DNA of 64,000 nucleotides from JAZDJP01 sp043803805 (GTDB lineage Bacteria > Planctomycetota > JAZDJP01), in assembly GCA_043803805.1 (NCBI GenBank), contig JAZDJP010000098.1:8444-72443 (forward strand), in the 5' to 3' direction. This document shows positions 50,640-58,345 of this stretch, one piece after another; position 1 is the stretch's first letter, and every line of letters starts with the position of its first letter. The notes under the pieces are model-generated. The model saw nothing but the letters and a program-made list of their open reading frames with translations, was not told where the DNA came from and ran no database searches. The position numbers were made by a program, and so were the translations under genes.

Positions 50640-51914
50640 ATGTCCGAAAGAAAGCCTCTGTCCCGGGAGACCCAGGTCGGCTTCCTGTTCGCGCTGGCAC
50701 TGGTGCTGCTCCTCATTTCCACGGTCATCGTGGGCAATCTCAACATTTTCCGCCGGGGTGTGGCCTACGATGCGATCTTTTCGTCGGTGGCGGGCCTGAA
50801 ACCCAACCACGACGTGTTCTACGAAGGGGTGCGCGCGGGAAGCGTGGAATCCATCACCCTCGAAGGGGACATGATCCGGGCGCGCCTGCGGCTCACCATG
50901 ACCCCCGGCATCCGCTCGGACAGCCGGATCACCATCAAGGACTCCACGGCCCTCGGCGGCAAGCACGTCGAGATCACCCGCGGCACCCCCGCCGGGAAAA
51001 TCCTTCCGCCGGGCTCCACCCTCCGCGGGGTGGATCCCGAAAACGTCCTCGACAGCGTCACGCGCGTCGCGGGCCAGGCGGGAAAGATGCTCGAGGAGAA
51101 CCGCGACAACATCCGGGAGACCATGTCCTCCGTGCGGGGCATCACCGAAAAGATCAACACGGCCAAGGGCACCGTCGGCAAACTCATCAGCGAGAAGGAG
51201 ATCTACGACGACCTCCGCGCGACCATCGCGGACGCCAAGGCCATCGCGGCGTCCATGAAGACCATCGCCCAGAAGATCGAGCGCGGGGAGGGAACCATCG
51301 GGAAGGTCGTCCAGGACGACACGCTCTACAAGAAGACCAACGAGGCCATGACGTCCCTCCGGGATTACGCCGACAAGGTGAACCGCATGCAGATGTTCCT
51401 GGGTCTGGGCTCGACAGCGTACGACGAGGAGAAAATGACGATCTCCCGGGTGTACGTCCGGATCGAGCCCGACGCGAAAAAGTACTACCTCCTCGGCGTG
51501 AGCGTTTTCGACCTCCGCGAAACATCGCCCCTCCCCCACAATATGGACAAGAGCCACATCCAGGTGGGGGCGGACCTGCAGCTCGCCTACAAATTCAGCA
51601 AGAACCGGCTGACGCTCCGCGGGGGGCTCATCGAGGGGAAGATCGGCGGCGGCGCGGACGTGGACCTCCTCAAGGGAAAATTGAAATTCACCCTTGAGGG
51701 CCGGGACACCTACAACGACACCGACCTCCGCGAGAATATCGACTCCATGCTCCTCAGGACGAAGGTCACGACGAGTTTTTTCAAGGGGCATCTCCAGGTA
51801 TCCGCGGGAATCAACAACATCCTCGAAAAATCCTCCTTCATGGTGGGCCTGACGTTCCAGTTCCGCGACAACGACCTCAAGTACGTCGTCGGCGCCATCG
51901 GATCCGGAATGTGA
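50640..51914 (+). CDS. mlaD: MlaD/MCE-domain lipid-binding protein with C-terminal barrel-like region
   Basis: A 424-residue inner-membrane-anchored periplasmic protein. One transmembrane helix (about 14-34) precedes a single MCE domain (about 38-120; GLKPNHDVFYEGVRAGSVESI). A helical region (about 140-255) follows, with MKTIAQKIERGEGTIGKVV. The last about 155 residues (LGVSVFDLRE, IQVGADLQLAYKFS, LTLRGGLIEGKIGGGADVD) alternate beta strands like an outer-membrane barrel. It should pair with MlaE/MlaF, whose genes lie 8.6 kb away. The barrel-like extension would let one protein reach the outer membrane (inference). Confidence 0.88.
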   Translation: MSERKPLSRETQVGFLFALALVLLLISTVIVGNLNIFRRGVAYDAIFSSVAGLKPNHDVFYEGVRAGSVESITLEGDMIRARLRLTMTPGIRSDSRITIKDSTALGGKHVEITRGTPAGKILPPGSTLRGVDPENVLDSVTRVAGQAGKMLEENRDNIRETMSSVRGITEKINTAKGTVGKLISEKEIYDDLRATIADAKAIAASMKTIAQKIERGEGTIGKVVQDDTLYKKTNEAMTSLRDYADKVNRMQMFLGLGSTAYDEEKMTISRVYVRIEPDAKKYYLLGVSVFDLRETSPLPHNMDKSHIQVGADLQLAYKFSKNRLTLRGGLIEGKIGGGADVDLLKGKLKFTLEGRDTYNDTDLRENIDSMLLRTKVTTSFFKGHLQVSAGINNILEKSSFMVGLTFQFRDNDLKYVVGAIGSGM

Positions 51915-51923
51915 AGTACGTTC

Positions 51924-52259
51924 ATGCGCGCCATCAATAACACCCGCCATGCCAACGTGGCCGAATGTGTGGACGTGGCCGACACGGGCTTCCGGCGGAT
52001 GAAGGGGCTTCTGGGGCGAAAGGAACTGCCCCGGGGCCATGGGCTTCTCATCACCCCCTGCGGCTCCATCCACACCGCCTTCATGCGTTTTCCCATCGAC
52101 GTTATTTTTCTCGACCGGGACGGAACGGTTCTTAAAATCCGGGAGCGCCTGCCGCCGTGGCGGTTCGCCGCGTGCCCCGGGGCCCGCGCGACGCTCGAAC
52201 TTGCCGGCGGAACTCTCGCCGATGCCGCCCGGGTGGGAGAAACGATTTCAATCCGATGA
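51924..52259 (+). CDS. DUF192 family protein
   Basis: A 111-residue protein matching DUF192 (PF02643): FRRMKGLLGRKEL, the CGSIHTAFMRFPIDVIFLD core and ERLPPWRFAACPGARATLEL. Relatives are usually exported, but no signal peptide is present. The function of the family is unknown. It starts 9 bases after mlaD and overlaps the next gene by 4 bases. Confidence 0.87.
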   Translation: MRAINNTRHANVAECVDVADTGFRRMKGLLGRKELPRGHGLLITPCGSIHTAFMRFPIDVIFLDRDGTVLKIRERLPPWRFAACPGARATLELAGGTLADAARVGETISIR

Positions 52260-52696
52260 AACCAATCGAATTCCAGCCCGGAACCGCCATCCTCCTTTGC
52301 GCCATGACGGCCCTCGTCGGCGCCGGCGCCATCGCCGTCGGGATCGGCGACCGGGATCACGCGCTCTGGCAAAAGGGGCTTCTCGTCCTGCTGGGGATCG
52401 GCATTGTCGGCCACGCCGTCTACCGCACAATCCCCCCCGCCCGGAAAATCGTCCTGGCGGTGGCCGGCGTCTTCCTCATCGTCATCGGCCTGGCGTGCGC
52501 CATCCCCGGCGTGCCCGGCCCCGGCGCCCTCTTCATCCTCTGGGGCCTGTCCCTTCTTGGATTTCAGGGCCTTTTTTTCGTGGTGGTGGCGTGGGTATTC
52601 ACGACGATCGGCCTCGGCGGCATCGGAGCGTTCATCATCCGATGGCTGAAAAAGATCACCCCGCCTGAAAACGGGACGCCCCAGGAACCGTCATGA
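52256..52696 (+). CDS. PGPGW-type small transmembrane protein
   Basis: A 146-residue protein with four hydrophobic segments (about 10-30, 40-57, 66-84, 90-125). AIPGVPGPGALFILWGLSLL resembles the PGPGW family motif (PF09656-like) although the Trp is replaced. ATG 52256 overlaps the DUF192 stop (ATGA). Function is unknown; the position after mlaD suggests an envelope role. Confidence 0.72.
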   Translation: MKPIEFQPGTAILLCAMTALVGAGAIAVGIGDRDHALWQKGLLVLLGIGIVGHAVYRTIPPARKIVLAVAGVFLIVIGLACAIPGVPGPGALFILWGLSLLGFQGLFFVVVAWVFTTIGLGGIGAFIIRWLKKITPPENGTPQEPS

Positions 52697-52851
52697 GGCC
52701 GAAAGCGTATCTCGTCACTCGTGAAGCGTCGCTCGCCGAAAAACCGGGAAGAACATCACGAGGTCATGACGCGAATCACGGAAGACGTTCACCGATGACA
52801 CCCCGCATTCCCCTTGATTCCCCGCCCCGCGCCCGATAACGTTATTGACCG

Positions 52852-54411
52852 ATGAACCGCCGACAGCGATACGTCCCCGTCCTTCTCGCGTCGGTCCTCG
52901 CCGCCGCGGGCGCCTGCGGCCGCCCACCCGTCACGGAGGAAACTCCCATGACCGCCCCCACAGGCATCACCCGCCGGGCCGCCGTCGCGGGGCTCTTTTA
53001 TCCCGCCGACAAGGCCGCCCTGAAAAAGGAGATCCGCGGCCATCTCGACCAGGCGAAGCCCCCCGCTGTGGAGAACCTCCGGGCCCTCGTCGTCCCCCAC
53101 GCCGGGATCCGTTACTCCGGCCCGACGGCCGGATTCGCCTACACCCTCCTTCGGGACGGGCCCGTCCGGGAAGTCGTCATCCTCGCCCCCAGCCACTACG
53201 CCCTTTTCGAAGGCGGAGCGCTTCCCGACGCAACCGCCTTCGAGACGCCGCTCGGCGCCGTGAAGGTCTCGGCGAAGGCCCGGACGCTGGCCGACCGCGC
53301 GCCCTTCCGCCGGAATCCCCCGGCCCGGATCCACCGGCCGGACTGGTGGCGACAATCCCCGCTCGCCGGCGATCCTCCGAAGACGGACACCCCCCACACC
53401 TGGGAACACTCGCTGGAAGTCCAGATCCCCTTCCTCCAGACCGCGCTCCGGGACTTCTCCCTCGTCCCGGTCATCCTCGGGGACACGGACGCGGCAAAGG
53501 CGGCGGATGCGCTTCTGGCGGAATTCCCGGAGGACGGGAACGTCGTCTTCATCGCCAGCTCCGATTTGAGCCACTACCATTCCGCCGGCGAGGCGAAGGC
53601 CATTGACACATCCACCATCAACGCCGTCCTCGCCCTCGATGAGGCCGCCGTGCGCAAGACAGAGGCCTGCGGGGCCGTGCCCGTCGCGATCGTCGTCGCC
53701 ATGGCCCGACGGTGCGGCTGGAAGGCAACGCTTCTGGATTACCGCACCAGCGGCGATGTCTCCGGCGACGATTCGGGGGTCGTCGGCTACGCCGCGATCG
53801 CCTTCACCGGCCCCGCCCGCGGCGGCGCCGGATCGCTGGGGGCCGCGGAACGCGATTTCCTCCTGCGTCTGGCGCGGAACACCATCGCCGCCGGCGTCCG
53901 GGGAAAGGAATCTCCCGTCCGGGAATCCGACGTCCCGGCCGCCCTGCGCGAGAAAAAAGGCTGTTTCGTCACCCTCAACGAAGACGGCGATCTCCGCGGA
54001 TGCATCGGCCACATCACCCCCGTCATGCCGCTCTGGCGCGCCGTGCAGGATAACGCCGCAAGCGCCGCGTTCCGCGACCCGCGATTTTCCCCGGTCGGGG
54101 AAGCCGATGTGGCGCGCCTCCACATTGAAATCAGCGTCCTCACCGTGCCCAAGCCCCTGGCGTTTTCATCCCCGGAGGAACTCCTGGCGAAACTCCGCCC
54201 GAACGTGGACGGCGTGATTCTCGCGATGGCGGGCCGCCAGGCGACGTTCCTCCCCCAGGTGTGGGAGCAGCTTGCGGGAAAGACGGAATTCCTCGGCCAC
54301 CTCTGCCGGAAGGCGGGGCTGGCCGCGGACGCCTGGCGGGAAAAGGGGATGTCCGTCTCCACCTACCAGGTCGAGGCCTTCGAAGAACCCCGGCATGACG
54401 GGGACCGCTGA
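52852..54411 (+). CDS. MEMO1-AMMECR1 fusion protein, possibly a lipoprotein
   Basis: A 519-residue fusion of AmmeMemoRadiSam protein B (MEMO1 domain, about 40-325; VVPHAGIRYSGPTAGF, LAPSHYA, SSDLSHYHS) and protein A (AMMECR1 domain, about 335-510; KKGCFVTLNEDGDLRGCIGH). The first 23 residues (RRQRYVPVLLASVLAAAGAC) look like a lipoprotein signal. However, an in-frame ATG at 52948 has an ideal GGAGGA 8 bases upstream and would give a cytoplasmic protein. The family works with a radical SAM enzyme in an unsolved pathway; that enzyme is not in the window. Confidence 0.85.
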   Translation: MNRRQRYVPVLLASVLAAAGACGRPPVTEETPMTAPTGITRRAAVAGLFYPADKAALKKEIRGHLDQAKPPAVENLRALVVPHAGIRYSGPTAGFAYTLLRDGPVREVVILAPSHYALFEGGALPDATAFETPLGAVKVSAKARTLADRAPFRRNPPARIHRPDWWRQSPLAGDPPKTDTPHTWEHSLEVQIPFLQTALRDFSLVPVILGDTDAAKAADALLAEFPEDGNVVFIASSDLSHYHSAGEAKAIDTSTINAVLALDEAAVRKTEACGAVPVAIVVAMARRCGWKATLLDYRTSGDVSGDDSGVVGYAAIAFTGPARGGAGSLGAAERDFLLRLARNTIAAGVRGKESPVRESDVPAALREKKGCFVTLNEDGDLRGCIGHITPVMPLWRAVQDNAASAAFRDPRFSPVGEADVARLHIEISVLTVPKPLAFSSPEELLAKLRPNVDGVILAMAGRQATFLPQVWEQLAGKTEFLGHLCRKAGLAADAWREKGMSVSTYQVEAFEEPRHDGDR

Positions 54412-54475
54412 TCCCGGCGCCCCGGCGCGGGAGGAAAGGAACGGGATTTCCCAACGCCTCGAGTCAGGCGCGCTG

Positions 54476-56674
54476 TCAGGCATCGCCCGCATTCGACGGG
54501 TTGGGCGTTGCCGTAATCAGGCTCTGCACCGCCGCCGCGCCCCCCGCCAACTCGATCGGTTCGCCAAACACGTCCACCGTCTGCGCCGCGGCGCCGAAGT
54601 TCGCCACAAGGGCGTATCGGCTGCCGTTCGCTCCGTCCACCCACACGCCTCTGAGCCCTTTCTGCGAAAACGGGATGGCGCCGCCCCGGACACGGGCCGT
54701 GGACTCCGCCGTCGCGCCTGAAAGAAGGGCAAAGCCGATATCGGCCAGAACCTCGCCGCTCCGGCAGCGCGTCACACGGTTTTGGATGTGCAGACAGACT
54801 TCCTCCACGAAAATAGACGGGTACCGCCCCCCGCGCCGTGACGCGGACCGGTCGATAAGCAGCCCGTTCCCGCCGTACAGCGCGACGACCCCGAGGCAAT
54901 CATCGATATTGAGCCAGCCGCCATGAAACTCCAACGCTTCGCTGCGTTCCGGCGGCGAGGCCAGCACCGTTTTCCCGGCGGACGACCACACCGTGCGGCG
55001 GAACCCGTTGAACAGATCGTTAGGCACCGCCACGTGCAGATCCTTAATCTCCGCAAAGTATGCCACGCGGTCGGCGGCGGCGACCACATACTGCAGACAT
55101 AAACAGGTTCTGCCGTCCGGCAACGCCGCGAACGCAATGTGCGTCACGGCCTGGTCGGTGCAGGAGGCGCCCTCGTCAATGGTGACGTTCACCCCCTCCA
55201 TTACGGCTCCGCAGGTCACGAACCCCCCATCGAAGGAACGAACGTGGTGAGCCAACAGGCGACGGTGTTCCCCGGGGCGGGATCCGTCATCCCCCAGGAA
55301 CCGGACCACCGGGCACAGGTTCGCCGACCATTCGGCCAGACTGCTGTCGCGGGGCGGCAGGCAAAGCGCCTGGGTCAACCCGTGCGCCCGCCACGCGAAA
55401 GAACTCAGCCGGCTGGCCGATCGGTGCATCACGGCGCCATGCGCCTCCTCCAGCCAGCCGCCCGCGACCGACTCCTCGAATGAGACGGCCGGGGAGGCCG
55501 GAACGCGAACCAGCGGCAGGTAATTTAACAGCATCGCCAGAACACACGCACGATCCGATTCCAGACGCGTGTAGTAGTGGGGGTTGTGACGGCGCAGATG
55601 ATCGAGTCTCCGGCCGTAGAACGTTCCGTCCCCGGACACTGCCGCCTCCTGCTCGATCAGGCCCAGTTGATGCTCCGCCAGCGGAAGCGCATGCGGATCC
55701 CGGAGGTGATCGGCGGCAAAAAGCAGTGCCGGCAGGAGGTATTCCTGGCAGTAGGCATATCGGACGCGGCTGTCTCCCCCGATGCGCGCGAGCCGGCCAT
55801 CACTGAAAATCATCCGGCGCAGGACCTGCCAGAGATCGGCCTGATGATGGTACAGAGAGGCGGGCGGATTCCCGCCGGCCCGCTTGAGATCGAAGTGAAG
55901 AATCGCCGCATGGCTTGAGCATATCGCCATATAGCCCACGTTCAGATAACCGTGATGATCCAGGGCGTAGTGCGGAAAGAAATTTGCCCCGACATGCCGG
56001 TCCGACACCGGACGACCGGCAACCCGCGTCGAGTCATGGGCATCGGCTTCCACGGAAATCCCGTTCATCAGGAAGCGATGCGCCTGCTCTTTCCAGTCCG
56101 CGGCGCGGGATTCCCCGGGATATCGTTCCGCCACTCGCCAGAGGAAACATCCGGACCAGACATTGGATTCCGGGTTATTGCACCCGTCACTGTTCCACAA
56201 GCCGGCGGCCACCCCTGCAAACTTGCCGCGCGTGGCGCGTAGCAGAAGCCAGTCGGCCTCGTTGACCAGAACCCGCCGCAGGGCGTCCCGGTCGGCCGCT
56301 GAAAGCGCGCTTTCGATGCCCGCCAGGCCGTGCATCGCCCGCTCGATTCCGAGCACGCTGATCCAGCTATTTCCCCAGGGTTTTCCGTCATTCCCTGGCC
56401 GTCCACCTGTTACGTGTGTCGCCAGCGCAAAGCGCAACGCCGAGACGGCCCGGTCCCGCCACTTCGCCTTGTCTGTTGTCGCCGCCCGGACCGCCAGCGT
56501 CGCCATGACGCCCGCGTAGTTCCAGTTCGATTGGACGCCCCACGTCAGATAACCGGGGCCATAGCAGCCCATGGAGGCATCGTTGTCGACGCGGCGCCAG
56601 TGTTCCTCAGCCGCCACGGCCCATCGCTCCAGCATCGTTGCGGCACGATCCTGCATGGCAGAAATGTCCTTCAT
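54476..56674 (-). CDS. Large polysaccharide-lyase-like protein
   Basis: A 732-residue protein with an N-terminal (alpha/alpha) toroid-like half (about 1-400; GPGYLTWGVQSNWNYAGVMA, NNPESNVWSGCFLW, FFPHYALDHHGYLNVGYM) and a C-terminal beta-sandwich-like half (about 420-725), as in alginate and heparin lyases. No signal peptide is seen. I cannot assign a family with certainty or name catalytic residues. It is the last gene of the minus-strand glycan region. Confidence 0.6.
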   Translation of the reverse strand: MKDISAMQDRAATMLERWAVAAEEHWRRVDNDASMGCYGPGYLTWGVQSNWNYAGVMATLAVRAATTDKAKWRDRAVSALRFALATHVTGGRPGNDGKPWGNSWISVLGIERAMHGLAGIESALSAADRDALRRVLVNEADWLLLRATRGKFAGVAAGLWNSDGCNNPESNVWSGCFLWRVAERYPGESRAADWKEQAHRFLMNGISVEADAHDSTRVAGRPVSDRHVGANFFPHYALDHHGYLNVGYMAICSSHAAILHFDLKRAGGNPPASLYHHQADLWQVLRRMIFSDGRLARIGGDSRVRYAYCQEYLLPALLFAADHLRDPHALPLAEHQLGLIEQEAAVSGDGTFYGRRLDHLRRHNPHYYTRLESDRACVLAMLLNYLPLVRVPASPAVSFEESVAGGWLEEAHGAVMHRSASRLSSFAWRAHGLTQALCLPPRDSSLAEWSANLCPVVRFLGDDGSRPGEHRRLLAHHVRSFDGGFVTCGAVMEGVNVTIDEGASCTDQAVTHIAFAALPDGRTCLCLQYVVAAADRVAYFAEIKDLHVAVPNDLFNGFRRTVWSSAGKTVLASPPERSEALEFHGGWLNIDDCLGVVALYGGNGLLIDRSASRRGGRYPSIFVEEVCLHIQNRVTRCRSGEVLADIGFALLSGATAESTARVRGGAIPFSQKGLRGVWVDGANGSRYALVANFGAAAQTVDVFGEPIELAGGAAAVQSLITATPNPSNAGDA

Positions 56675-56825
56675 GGAATCCCGCCCCTATAATACGTCAC
56701 GCGAACTCGAATCGTTTGTTGCGGACGGAATTCTACCAGGGACATGTCTGTTTTGATTCGGCAAGGCTCTTGATATCCCCCGGTACAACCGCTCCATGTT
56801 CCCGAAGAAGTGCTATGATGCCGAT

Positions 56826-58169
56826 TTAGCAGGGGGCGTAATAGTCATCGTTCCTGGGCACGATCGACGGCACCAGGAAAAGCATCAGCAAAAAGAAGAT
56901 TTGCAGCGCGGTAAAGAACAAAAAGAGAGTCTGATAACTGCAGAAGTTCATACCCCACTTGCTCCAACGCGGCGCCAGCATTCCGGCGCCGATGATCATC
57001 GACGTGAGAAAGCGGCTGCACGCGCTGCCGATCGCGCTGTAGGTGGACAGGAAGGCCGACGCCATCGTCTTGTTACCCGGCCGGGCCAGCGCCATCAGTT
57101 CCAAAGAATAGCAGCACATGCCGTTCGCCGCCCAGAAACCCAGCAGAAACACAATCACGCCGATAATGACGTAAAAGCCCGGCGTCTCGGGGCCAAAGAT
57201 GAAAAGTCCGAATCCGCCGGCGACGTAAAACACATGGCCCCAGGGCTGGAGCATGCGCACTCCGAAACGGCGTAGCAGACCGGCCGACATCAGATAACCG
57301 GAAATCATGCCGACCATGTAGGCCACCGAGATCCACTGCACGACCTCGGCGTCCGCGTTGATCTCGCATTTCAGGTAGATGAAGGTCAGCGGCAGAAGCG
57401 AACTGAACGCCAGCGTCAGGCAGCAGGTATAGATTGCCCAGCCGGTCAGGGGACGGTTCCGGATCGCGATGACAAGCGACTTTCTGAGATTGTAGCGGCC
57501 GGGCTCCTTCTCGTCGAGCGGCAGTCGATCCAGGCAATACTTCCGCCCGATCACCATCAGGCCGACCAGCGCGATCACCAGTTGCATCGCCCAGATCGGC
57601 GGATTCTTCCCCATCGCCAGGCTCACCAGGAAAAAGCTCACCGCGGTCAACGTCAGATACGAGAAACGCATGGTGCCGAAAAACCGGCCGCGCTCGGCGG
57701 GCAGCAGAACATTGTCGAGGAGCGGATACCAAGTCACCCCGTAAAGCGGGCGCGACAGGCAGTAGACCAGACAGCCGAAGAGTACAATGTATTTATCCAG
57801 CGGGGCGCTAAAAAATGGAGCCATCGCCATCAACAGATATCCGGCGCACCCGATGTGGCAGGCGATCGAATAGGTTCTCCTCAGGCCGATGAGGTCGGCG
57901 ATGCCGGCGCTCGGAATGGTCAAGGCGATCGCGGCCACCGCCGTCAGCGCGGTCGAAATCATGGTCAAGGTGGCGCTGCCGTTCAGCATGGTGATGTAAA
58001 GAATGATGATCGCGCTCGAATCGAGCATCACTTCGGAGTAGCAGCCGAACCAGGTCGAGGCATAGGCAAAAAACCGGCCGCGTTTGCGTTCGCGCTCGTC
58101 GAGTTGAGCGGCGAAAGACTCCTTGGGGAAGGAAGACTTCATAGCAGACAACAGGACGGGCATGGTCAT
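56826..58169 (-). CDS. MFS transporter
   Basis: A 447-residue inner-membrane protein with about twelve transmembrane segments. The loop GIADLIGLRRTYSI between helices 2 and 3 has the MFS DRxGRR-like pattern in degenerate form, and LLPAERGRFFGTMRF follows helix 4-5. Neighbours suggest uptake of a sugar or lyase product. It is transcribed from an extended -10 promoter shared with tRNA-Arg. AGGGA lies upstream of the ATG. Confidence 0.85.
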   Translation of the reverse strand: MTMPVLLSAMKSSFPKESFAAQLDERERKRGRFFAYASTWFGCYSEVMLDSSAIIILYITMLNGSATLTMISTALTAVAAIALTIPSAGIADLIGLRRTYSIACHIGCAGYLLMAMAPFFSAPLDKYIVLFGCLVYCLSRPLYGVTWYPLLDNVLLPAERGRFFGTMRFSYLTLTAVSFFLVSLAMGKNPPIWAMQLVIALVGLMVIGRKYCLDRLPLDEKEPGRYNLRKSLVIAIRNRPLTGWAIYTCCLTLAFSSLLPLTFIYLKCEINADAEVVQWISVAYMVGMISGYLMSAGLLRRFGVRMLQPWGHVFYVAGGFGLFIFGPETPGFYVIIGVIVFLLGFWAANGMCCYSLELMALARPGNKTMASAFLSTYSAIGSACSRFLTSMIIGAGMLAPRWSKWGMNFCSYQTLFLFFTALQIFFLLMLFLVPSIVPRNDDYYAPC

Positions 58170-58193
58170 GGTTATCCCTTGTCCCGCGCGATT

Positions 58194-58265
58194 TTCGCGG
58201 GCGATTATACCATGCCTGTCAAGTCCTTACTCTCTGTTTTTTCAGGATCGTTGTCGGGACTTTGG
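58194..58265 (-). promoter_or_regulatory. Promoter of the MFS gene, copy of the tRNA-Arg promoter region
   Basis: On the minus strand TGGTATAAT (about 58203-58211) sits in TTGACAGGCATGGTATAATC, identical to the sequence before tRNA-Arg at 13.07 kb. Similarity extends about 45 bases further upstream. The leader to the MFS ATG is about 30 bases and contains a GCGCGA/TCGCGG-type hairpin. The remainder of 58170-58345 holds no gene. Confidence 0.55.
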
Positions 58266-58345
58266 AACGGTGGCGTTGAACCTCCGAACGCCTGCAGGGC
58301 GCGAGGTAGTGTTCGAACGCCTGGTTCATCCCCCATTGGATTGCT

